Assembly (NCBI RefSeq): GCF_913776295.1
Contig: NZ_CAJYOJ010000057.1
Location: 1 to 36,632, forward strand
DNA length: 36,632 nucleotides
Reading direction: 5' to 3'
Source: an uncultured Pedobacter sp.
GTDB taxonomy: Bacteria > Bacteroidota > Bacteroidia > Sphingobacteriales > Sphingobacteriaceae
In this document: one piece after another, positions 1 to 7,313 of the stretch
Layout of the letters: each line of letters begins with the position of its first letter
Numbering within the stretch: the stretch's first letter is position 1
The notes under the pieces: model-generated
What the model was told of the DNA's origin: nothing
Seen by the model: only the letters and a program-made list of their open reading frames with translations
Databases searched by the model: none
Program-made: the position numbers and the translations under genes

Positions 1-148
1 GACATCAAAAAGAAAGAGCCCTTCGGCGGCGGCGAGCCGAGGCAAGGCTTAGCCCTGGGGCAAAAAAAGAAATGTATACGTCATTCATATTGATTTTTAT
101 CCAATAAATTATCCCTCAGGATGACAGTTTTCAGTCATTTAATGCAGG
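1..148. repeat. Intergenic stretch with dispersed repeat copy A
   Basis: This is the region downstream of the minus-strand protease gene. Positions 85-124 are nearly identical to 3448-3484: both begin TCATATTGATTTTTAT and end TCAGGATGA, with two mismatches and a 3-base indel between them. Both copies lie directly after the stop codon of a minus-strand gene. The first 60 bases are unusually GC-rich and contain no convincing gene. An open plus-strand frame runs from the edge to about position 93 but is short and resembles nothing I know. Confidence 0.5.
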
Positions 149-1825
149 CTATCTCACATACTTTGAAACAAATTCAACAATTGCCTTCTTTGGAACCACT
201 ACCGTAGTTGTCCGGCTAAACCTGGCAATGTTGATTCCGTAAAAATTTCCTTCCCAATCAAAAACAGGTGATCCGCAATCGCTGGCTTTAATAGCGGCAT
301 CATGTGTAAAAATAGCATTGAAACCATCTCTTCGCTCCGATTTTCCACCGTCAAATTTGTCTGCCGGATGATTGGAAAGTGATTGTCCCCTTCCATCGAG
401 TTTAATCGTTTTATTAATATTACCAGTGTCATTTCTCCATTCAAAAGTAACCTCGTCATCTGCCCAGTATTTCAACATTTCTGGCGCAAATTCATTCGCT
501 TTTTTGATCATTTCTCCGTTGATACTGATCAGTTCATCGCCAACTTTTATTCCTGCTCTTTCGGCCGGGCCGCCTTCCTTAATTAACGAAAACTGTACCG
601 GACTGGAATTGTAAACTACCATGGCGCCTAAATAAGGCTGGCTACTTATTTTTGGCAAATTAAATTGCTTACTGCCTACAACACTCCTTAACACCTTTCC
701 ATCAGGATCTATACTATACAGCAGTCTACCCATTTCAATCTTTAGGGTATCAGCGTCCTGAAGATTTAACTCGATCCCTCCCGTTGCATGCTGTTCTATC
801 GCATATAAAACGAGGTCATTTTCCTGGTCTCTTGCAATAAATCTGACTGGCACCCTGATTCCATTCATATCACATTGTGCATCTTCTCCAATCATGGTAT
901 TCTTACTCAGCAAAAACTGTTTTTTAAAACCCTTTGCTGTTTCAACATTTAATAAACAGGCACCAATTTTCATTGTATGTCCTTTGGTCTTGCTTATAAT
1001 AGTAATACTGCTATTTTTTATTTTTGGAATACCAAAATCTGGATTTAGGGCCTTCTGCGCAGTTTCTTTCTGCAACTGTAAAGACATGGGATCATCTTCA
1101 ACATGGTCTGTTTTTTCCGGGAAGGCTGTATAAAGTGTTTCCTTATTTAAGGCAGTCCAATAGTGACGGTAAAGATCGACAGGAATCTCGAAATTCATGT
1201 TTTCATCAACATCAATGGCACTGTGCAATCCGATTACGCGGCCGTGATAATCGAATAACGGCCCGCCAGAATCGCCGGGTTCCATTTTGCAGGTGGAACG
1301 GATAAAACCATATTCATTTTTAACTTCTGCAATAACGCCCAACCTTAAAGTTGGCAAGTTTTGGTTCAGGCTTTCGGGATAGGAAATACTGATACAAGGT
1401 TCATTTTTAAGCAAACTGGCAGAATAACCCATCTCTGCAAATGGATAGGTGCCCTTACCGGTAATTTTCATCAAACCCACATCAGGAATGCCTGGCGTTT
1501 CTTTATTTTCTATTTTACCAAGTGCCAGAGCAATACACTCGCGCCCGTCCGGAAAAAAAACCTTATAATTTTTACCCGGTAAAATGGTATGGGCAGCGGT
1601 TAAGATGTAGCCATCGGCACTAACCACTACACCACTAAACTGCGCACTGGTCCTTTGGTTTTGTTGTACATCAAAACCCCACATCCGCACGCTGGCCGGA
1701 TAGGCTCTTTTAACTGCCCGGGTAATGGTACACTGAAATTTCGCTACCTGCTTCTTTTGGGCAGTAACGTTTAGGCTAAACAGCAACCCGAAGGTTGCTG
1801 TTATGGCCGTTAGATAGTTATTCAT
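149..1825 (-). CDS. Secreted trypsin-like serine protease with PDZ domain and degenerate second protease-like domain
   Basis: A 558-residue exported protein with a signal peptide over about residues 1-22. The first trypsin-like domain has a complete triad: His79 in TAAH, Asp115 in DVGLM, Ser186 in GDSGGP. A second, similar fold begins near residue 285. There the His position appears to be Asn309, Asp337 is kept (NDLVLY) and the nucleophile motif reads SDCGSP, with Cys517 where Ser is expected. A PDZ domain (about residues 395-478, with GGPAERAGIKVGDEL) sits inside this second domain, just before the Cys motif. It lies downstream of the TlpA gene on the same strand and may end the SusCD operon. 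It probably acts in the periplasm or at the surface on proteins; the substrate is unknown. The protease call is firm, and the second domain is my alignment by eye. Confidence 0.85.
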   Translation of the reverse strand: MNNYLTAITATFGLLFSLNVTAQKKQVAKFQCTITRAVKRAYPASVRMWGFDVQQNQRTSAQFSGVVVSADGYILTAAHTILPGKNYKVFFPDGRECIALALGKIENKETPGIPDVGLMKITGKGTYPFAEMGYSASLLKNEPCISISYPESLNQNLPTLRLGVIAEVKNEYGFIRSTCKMEPGDSGGPLFDYHGRVIGLHSAIDVDENMNFEIPVDLYRHYWTALNKETLYTAFPEKTDHVEDDPMSLQLQKETAQKALNPDFGIPKIKNSSITIISKTKGHTMKIGACLLNVETAKGFKKQFLLSKNTMIGEDAQCDMNGIRVPVRFIARDQENDLVLYAIEQHATGGIELNLQDADTLKIEMGRLLYSIDPDGKVLRSVVGSKQFNLPKISSQPYLGAMVVYNSSPVQFSLIKEGGPAERAGIKVGDELISINGEMIKKANEFAPEMLKYWADDEVTFEWRNDTGNINKTIKLDGRGQSLSNHPADKFDGGKSERRDGFNAIFTHDAAIKASDCGSPVFDWEGNFYGINIARFSRTTTVVVPKKAIVEFVSKYVR

Positions 1826-1855
1826 TATTTTTTATGATTTTCTTTGGGCGGATGC

Positions 1856-1984
1856 TTAGCTGGCACCGCCATCTACAGGTCCATCAAGCTTAGTCTGACT
1901 TTTCACTTTAATGAAACCAGCATTAGCCGTACCATTAACCACAACATCATCCAGATCAGTTAAGCCGATACTTAGTTGAAAATT
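1856..1984 (-). other. Open 42-codon stretch between TlpA and protease genes, possible gene remnant
   Basis: Between the TlpA stop (1972-1974) and the protease start (1825) one minus-strand frame stays open for 42 codons and ends with TAA at 1856-1858. It reads like protein (for example LTDLDDVVVNGTANAG) but has no ATG, only an internal GTG. Its first codons overlap the end of the TlpA gene in another frame. It could be a small gene with a non-standard start, a remnant of a lost gene or chance. I recognise no family. Confidence 0.25.
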
Positions 1985-3105
1985 TCAGCAAGCTTTTTGT
2001 TTAACGGTTCGCCGCGGAGGCCATTTCCGATAATTTTGCCCTGTGCGTCTACCAGAAAACTGGCAGGTACAGCACGAACGCCATATAAACGGCCAACCTC
2101 ATTGTTCCAGCCTTTCAGGTCAGACACTTGAATCCAGTCTAAACCGTCTTTTTCTATGGCTTCGAGCCAATTTTCTTTTACGTGATCCAATGAAACTGAT
2201 ATAATCTCAAAGCCTTTATCTTTATACGTTTGATATTGCTTTACCAGGTTCGGATTTTCGGCCCTGCATGGACTGCACCAGCTTGCCCAAAACTCAACCA
2301 ATACCACTTTTCCTCTTAAACTGGACAAAGAAACCGGCTTGCCAACCACATTGTTCTGGGTAAAAAGCGGTGCGGGGTTTCCGATAGCCGTAATACCGCT
2401 TGCGGCGATGCGCTGTGCCAGTTCTTTACCCATATCGGTTTCCCGGTAATCTTTTTTTAATGCGTTAAAAACAGGCTGCACTTTGGCCACATCCACCTTG
2501 CTTCCTGCTGCTTCTGAAAGCGCCACCAATGCGAAATAGGAAGTTGGATGTTCTTTAGCAAATTGAAACTGCTTGTCTGTTCTGTTCTGGATATTTTTCC
2601 TAAAGCGTAAATCAACCGCTTTCCTGTAAGCAGTATCTTTTTGTTGCTCTGGCGTTCCCTTATTAAAATCGATGTTTACCGCTTTGGTTAGCGCCATAAT
2701 AGTACCACCAATCGCTTTGTTATAGGCATCGTATTCCTCATATACCTTTGAGCCTTTAAAAACAGCGTTTTCCAAAGAATCCTTTGAACTAATGGTAACC
2801 TGTTCTTTACCAAAATAAAAGTAAATCACATCACCGGTATAAACGGCCCTGTTTTTACCGCCACCGGTATGATCCAGTGCCATGCGCGCATAGGCATTCC
2901 CAGAAATATGTCCGGTAAACTTAAAACTCCCATTAACCAGTGCTACAGAATCTTCATGACTTACGCCATTGTCCATATAATCGATATAGGCCTTGGCAGG
3001 GGCGCCCAGCGTTCCTATTTTGCCGGTTAAACTAAAGTTTGGCGTTTGTGCCCAGCTTAAAGCCGGGCATAAAAGGGTTAATAAAACTAATTTTATATTT
3101 TTCAT
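1972..3105 (-). CDS. TlpA-like thioredoxin-fold lipoprotein-type protein with DUF4369 domain
   Basis: A 377-residue protein with a Sec signal peptide ending near SWAQ (residue 20). The N-terminal half, about residues 22-120, looks like the beta-rich DUF4369 domain seen in front of Bacteroidota thioredoxins. A helical linker follows, then a TlpA/AhpC-type thioredoxin domain from about residue 240 with the active site WASWCSPC (Cys277 and Cys280). The family reduces disulfides in the periplasm. Such genes often follow SusC/SusD operons in this phylum, but their partner there is not known. A 415-bp repeat-containing gap separates it from the PKD-like gene upstream, so it may have its own promoter. 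There is no Cys lipobox, so it is probably soluble in the periplasm. Confidence 0.88.
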   Translation of the reverse strand: MKNIKLVLLTLLCPALSWAQTPNFSLTGKIGTLGAPAKAYIDYMDNGVSHEDSVALVNGSFKFTGHISGNAYARMALDHTGGGKNRAVYTGDVIYFYFGKEQVTISSKDSLENAVFKGSKVYEEYDAYNKAIGGTIMALTKAVNIDFNKGTPEQQKDTAYRKAVDLRFRKNIQNRTDKQFQFAKEHPTSYFALVALSEAAGSKVDVAKVQPVFNALKKDYRETDMGKELAQRIAASGITAIGNPAPLFTQNNVVGKPVSLSSLRGKVVLVEFWASWCSPCRAENPNLVKQYQTYKDKGFEIISVSLDHVKENWLEAIEKDGLDWIQVSDLKGWNNEVGRLYGVRAVPASFLVDAQGKIIGNGLRGEPLNKKLAEIFN

Positions 3106-3520
3106 TTGTATTTTTTTTAAGTTTATAATTTTATTTGCTATATCATTAATTGTAATTCAATCGAATTGTCACGTTGAACTTAGCCTGCAAAGCGCTTGAT
3201 GAAGTATATAAATGTCTTTTAACACATTTCAAACATTTCCTTCAACAAGATAACGTTGACATAAATCCAATAGAACAATCATCATCTCGACCAGAGCAAT
3301 ATGAAGTGCCCGCCTGTGCGGGTGGGGAGGGATCTTTGGAACAGATTATTGAATCAAATTTTAAAGATTTCTCCGTTACGCTACCGATGAAAAATCGGTG
3401 AGCTTCAGTCGAAATGACGGTACTATTCATTTAAATTTTTGTGTTACTCATATTGATTTTTATACGATAAATTATTCAGGATGAGAATTATATATTTATT
3501 AAATAGCCTCAAGAAGAAAA
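3106..3520. repeat. Intergenic palindromic repeat (copy 1) plus dispersed repeat copy B
   Basis: This 415-bp gap holds no gene. Positions about 3281-3420 form a long imperfect palindrome: the left arm includes ATCTCGACC and GGGAGGGATCTTT, and the right arm AAAGATTTCTCC and GTCGAAATGACGG. Two smaller hairpins are nested inside: CCCGC/GCGGG at 3307-3324, and CCGAT/ATCGG near 3385. The element matches the common Bacteroidota intergenic repeat recognised by ACGCT..CTTCAGTCGAAATGACGG. Positions 3448-3484 repeat the sequence at 85-124. The element lies within the apparent operon and may act as an mRNA 3' structure or partial terminator. Confidence 0.65.
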
Positions 3521-4939
3521 TTATTTTCTAATTGCGATATCTACAGGAGTGCCCGGAATACCTTCTATCTTTTTAATAAATGCCCCATTCATTCCTGTTG
3601 CTATGTTTAAAAAAGAAACGGTTTCTTCGGTCCCGACCATTAGCGTCTCCTCATCTTCACTTAGTTTTAACATGGAAATGGTTTTTCCTGCAAAACTGGT
3701 TACCAGTTCCCTTAATTCTTCATTTACAGGATTATAACGGTAAACTTTACCGCCATTGGCTAGGTAGATTACACCATTTTTGGCACCGCTCCATTTGGTG
3801 TTCTCATTAATTAATTCCTGGCGCACAAATAAGCGTTTATGCTGCGGAGTGAAGGTAAACGGCCCGTTAAACTGAACGTTAAACTTGAGTTCATAAATTT
3901 TACCATCTGTTCCTTTACAATAAGCAAAACAATCTGCATTGTTAAGCTGCTCTATATGCACAAGATCCATCCCGACGTTCAGCGGATCAAAAACATTGGT
4001 GGTAACTGAATATTGGGTACCAAAGTAAACAGGTGCACCATACAGATTGATCCGCACAAATTGTTTCCTGTTACGGTCAAATCCTATAAAATAAGTGGCT
4101 GATTGTGTGAAACTCATCACAAAAGACGGAGCCAGTTCATAATCACCGTCAGCTGGTAAACCAAACATGCCATAAGTGGCCGCCTGGTCCCAGGTGCTGG
4201 TTGTACCGCCGTAAAATTTACCATTTACAACGCCCATCATTACCCCTTGAGGATGGGAAATCAGTGAACCAACTTCCAGATGATCTGGTGGTGTAAAGAA
4301 ATTATCCTTTAGTGTATTGGGATATTTCGGATCTTCCTGCATGGTATTGGGCTCGAGCCTGATGCCACCATTTTTGGTAATGATCCAATAACCTAATAAG
4401 GTACCACCGGTAAATGTATTCCTTAACAGGAATAAATTGGTAGGATTTGCTGGTAAATCTTTCCCTTGCATGGCACGATACAAGCGGGCCTGCACACTGC
4501 CATCCGGTTTCACAAAAGAAAACTGAGTGATTCCATTTTCAACACTCAATACGGTTGTACCTTTCGCAAATTCGGTCGCCCCCTCAATGTAAAACTTATG
4601 GAAATACTTCATTCCATTTGCTTTATTGTAAACCGTAAGTCGGGCAGGATATCGTTTAGCCTGCAAACCGAAAATAATCCTTAATGCCGGGCCGGTATAG
4701 GAAACATCATTTCCCTCAATTACACTGATTTTCCACTGTAGCTCTACATTCGCGGCATCGGCACCTTCTATTTTAGGTTTAATGATCAAACTATCTCCCA
4801 CATTTGCGGTGTAAACAGAATCGAGATTGGCCACTTTGGGCTCTGCAGGCATATTGATATCGTAATTTCCCAGGTCTTTATGACACGAGGCTAAAGAAAA
4901 TATACCGATGATGAGTATAATGAATTGTTTTATGTTCAT
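3521..4939 (-). CDS. PKD-like family outer-membrane lipoprotein of SusC/SusD locus
   Basis: A lipoprotein of about 472 residues when started at the ATG at 4939 (MNIKQF). I prefer this start because an upstream in-frame ATG at 4975 would overlap the previous gene and push the signal peptide inward. The signal peptide ends in the lipobox LASC. An Ig/PKD-like segment follows (after DLGNYDINMPAEP), then a long beta-rich region that reads like a propeller or surface-binding module. It matches the PKD-like lipoprotein family found just downstream of SusD and DUF4843 genes in Bacteroidota. It is probably surface-exposed and helps bind substrate, but the ligand is unknown. Confidence 0.75.
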   Translation of the reverse strand: MNIKQFIILIIGIFSLASCHKDLGNYDINMPAEPKVANLDSVYTANVGDSLIIKPKIEGADAANVELQWKISVIEGNDVSYTGPALRIIFGLQAKRYPARLTVYNKANGMKYFHKFYIEGATEFAKGTTVLSVENGITQFSFVKPDGSVQARLYRAMQGKDLPANPTNLFLLRNTFTGGTLLGYWIITKNGGIRLEPNTMQEDPKYPNTLKDNFFTPPDHLEVGSLISHPQGVMMGVVNGKFYGGTTSTWDQAATYGMFGLPADGDYELAPSFVMSFTQSATYFIGFDRNRKQFVRINLYGAPVYFGTQYSVTTNVFDPLNVGMDLVHIEQLNNADCFAYCKGTDGKIYELKFNVQFNGPFTFTPQHKRLFVRQELINENTKWSGAKNGVIYLANGGKVYRYNPVNEELRELVTSFAGKTISMLKLSEDEETLMVGTEETVSFLNIATGMNGAFIKKIEGIPGTPVDIAIRK

Positions 4940-4949
4940 GTTTTTCGAA

Positions 4950-5759
4950 TTAAATAACCTCATTGCCATTTTCATCTATAAAATAATATTTACCATTCTG
5001 CATATTTTTCCGCAAAAGCGTTTTTTTAGCCGGATTACTCTTGTTGTAAAAATAATAACTATTGGTATCACCAGGAGTTACTTCTTCAATAACATAACCT
5101 TTTGTTGCATTTTTGGTTACCCAATTAAATGGATTGTTTAACATGGTGGTTAGTAAGCCGATATAATACAGGTTTTTTGGAGCGTCGAGTCCGTCAGTAG
5201 TGAGAGAAGTTTGTCCGGTTACCAAAATAAATAACTCATGTTTGGTTCTGGAGTAAGGCGGCAAAGGCCAGGTATCCCACCAACCTGGTTTTTCCAATTT
5301 TGATGAGAATACTACTTTGGCGCGAATCAGGTAAGGATTTTCGATCCCCAGATCCGGTGTTCCGGTTAATTTGATCAGAATCGAAACCGATCTGTTTTCC
5401 AGTTGCCTGTCTTTATTGTAAATCACTACCGGGATATAGCCTATTCCTTTATTCGCAAGAATGGAATATTGTGGTTTTAAAGCCTCGTAATGTAAACTGG
5501 GCGTAGCAGTAGAAGAATCCGCATCTACCCGTGCACTGAATTTACGATCCGCATCGGTCCTGACGCCGGATAAACGCACCGGCAGCCATACGGTATCCTG
5601 GGCCAGTGTAGGGTTATAGGCAAAAGTTCTTACGATACTGTCTTTATCTCCATTGTAAATATCGAAGTAAACATTTGCACTATGATCAAAACGCATTTCT
5701 TCTGCTTTCTTACAGGAAGCCAGGCAAATGATTGCGAATACTATAATGTATATTTTCAT
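4950..5759 (-). CDS. DUF4843 domain lipoprotein of SusC/SusD locus
   Basis: A 269-residue lipoprotein with a signal peptide and lipobox LASC at about residue 16. It has the order typical of DUF4843 proteins: a short N-terminal part mentioning the ligand-like strand VYFDIYNGDKDS, a Calx-beta-like middle (VRLSGVRTDADRKFSARVD) and a C-terminal half with GWWDTWPLPPYS. It follows SusD by 29 bp and precedes the PKD-like gene by 10 bp, so all three should be co-transcribed. The family is a surface accessory lipoprotein of unknown ligand. Confidence 0.78.
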   Translation of the reverse strand: MKIYIIVFAIICLASCKKAEEMRFDHSANVYFDIYNGDKDSIVRTFAYNPTLAQDTVWLPVRLSGVRTDADRKFSARVDADSSTATPSLHYEALKPQYSILANKGIGYIPVVIYNKDRQLENRSVSILIKLTGTPDLGIENPYLIRAKVVFSSKLEKPGWWDTWPLPPYSRTKHELFILVTGQTSLTTDGLDAPKNLYYIGLLTTMLNNPFNWVTKNATKGYVIEEVTPGDTNSYYFYNKSNPAKKTLLRKNMQNGKYYFIDENGNEVI

Positions 5760-5788
5760 AATCTGCTATTAATAAAATTCAAATTGTG

Positions 5789-7279
5789 TTACCTGCCACC
5801 ATACACCACCTCATCGTTAGGAAGCGGAAGTACGAAAATGTTATCAGAAGCCGGAATGATTACCCCGGTCTGTCCGACAATTCCTCTATTTAACCTTTTA
5901 TACATGTAGAACAATTGGCCTTCAGCCAACCACTCCTTACGTGCATCTTTAAGTAACTCTTTTACAAGGTCTTCTTCACTATTGATGGATAGCGGATCAC
6001 CGATCTGTCTTGCTTCGCGAACCTGTTTTAAGTAATTTACAGCTTCTGTAGGATTACTGGCGTATGAACATTCTGCGGCGATATAATACATTTCACTTAG
6101 CCTGATGGCAGGAGCCATTAAATAATGCAGGTTTGCGTTTGCTTCCGCACTTAGCGGATTCCGGCGGTATTTCACAATGTCGTAAGACCGTGATGACTGG
6201 TTGGAAGTAGCAGACAGCCAGTATTTATAACGCGAATCGCTCGCACCCGCGGTAGCTTTCTCATAAATATAATCTGCAGCGTCCTCAATCAGGTAAAAGC
6301 CCCTGGTACCACTTTGGAACCAATTGTCTTTAATCTCCTTTGCGGCGCCTGGTATATACCATCCAAAAACTAGCTCTTTATAAAGAATCCGGTCTTTTTT
6401 TGAATCTTCGAAGGCTTCAAAATCACTCTTTGCCGTCCAGGGGAATTTTTTGGAGTCTATTACTTCTTTTGCATTCTGTAAGGCTTTAGCCTTATCATTT
6501 TTATAGAGATACACGCGCGCAAGTGTACCGCATACGGCATAATAATTTAAGCGATGCCTTCTGTTTTGTAAAAACAGACTTGGGTTCCGCTCTTCGGTAT
6601 TTTTGAGCGTATCGGTAACCAAAGGATAATTTACAATATATCCGGCACTGCGGATCGGATCGGCCGTTAATAATTGCTTAGCCTCTTCCAGATCTTTAAT
6701 AACGAGATCGATGGTTTCTGATACGGTTGAAACGGGTGTAATCTCTTTCGTATATTTATTTGCGTACGGAATGGCTTTGGCAGTGGCATTTTTCAGATAA
6801 GAAGGTGCAAAAAGACGTAGTAAGTCGAAATGCAGATAAGCTCTTAAGGCCAGGGCCTCTCCTTTTACGATAGCATAATTGCTACCGCTGAAAATGTTCT
6901 TTTTAGCATCTACATTTTCCAGGATCAGGTTACAGTTTACAATTGCATTGTATAAACCAGCCCATATTTTATCTTTCCGTTTAATAAACTCACCATGTTT
7001 GTAATTGTACAGTGAGGTTTGCCTGTAATCCTGACCATCATCACGCATTGAAAAGTTTTGCGCCAGTACTTCAGTAGTACCGAACGTCAGTTCTTTGCCA
7101 TAGAGATCTGATTCGGTACTGCGGTTATATACACCATTTATGGCTTCCATAAAACCACTTTCGGTACTAAATAGAATTGGTGCCGCAATTTCCGATTCGG
7201 GCTGAACTTCCAGCCATTTTTTGCAGGAACTCATCACTCCTGTTATCAGGATGAGGCAGATCAACAATCTAATCTTCAT
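5789..7279 (-). CDS. SusD/RagB-family nutrient-binding outer-membrane lipoprotein
   Basis: About 496 residues from the ATG at 7279 (MKIRLL). An upstream in-frame ATG at 7300 would place seven extra residues before the signal peptide. The lipobox MSSC is followed by KKWLEVQPESEI, a signature start for SusD proteins. The body has the TPR-like helices typical of SusD_RagB, and the C-terminus contains RKEWLAEGQLFYMYKRLNRG. The protein forms the lid over the SusC transporter and captures the ligand at the cell surface. It lies 14-35 bp downstream of the susC barrel fragment and is co-transcribed with it. The lack of carbohydrate enzymes nearby favours a peptide ligand, which is inference. Confidence 0.92.
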   Translation of the reverse strand: MKIRLLICLILITGVMSSCKKWLEVQPESEIAAPILFSTESGFMEAINGVYNRSTESDLYGKELTFGTTEVLAQNFSMRDDGQDYRQTSLYNYKHGEFIKRKDKIWAGLYNAIVNCNLILENVDAKKNIFSGSNYAIVKGEALALRAYLHFDLLRLFAPSYLKNATAKAIPYANKYTKEITPVSTVSETIDLVIKDLEEAKQLLTADPIRSAGYIVNYPLVTDTLKNTEERNPSLFLQNRRHRLNYYAVCGTLARVYLYKNDKAKALQNAKEVIDSKKFPWTAKSDFEAFEDSKKDRILYKELVFGWYIPGAAKEIKDNWFQSGTRGFYLIEDAADYIYEKATAGASDSRYKYWLSATSNQSSRSYDIVKYRRNPLSAEANANLHYLMAPAIRLSEMYYIAAECSYASNPTEAVNYLKQVREARQIGDPLSINSEEDLVKELLKDARKEWLAEGQLFYMYKRLNRGIVGQTGVIIPASDNIFVLPLPNDEVVYGGR

Positions 7280-7313
7280 ATTTTTATATTTTAAATTCAT
7301 TAATTAATATCGC

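Noticed and set aside
1..93. Plus-strand frame open from the window edge
   Set aside because: About 30 codons, low-complexity Lys/Gly content and no known similarity; too weak to call a gene end.
3174..3430. Open frames on both strands over the repeat at 3281-3420
   Set aside because: They arise from the palindromic repeat and are not supported by a promoter or by protein-like sequence.
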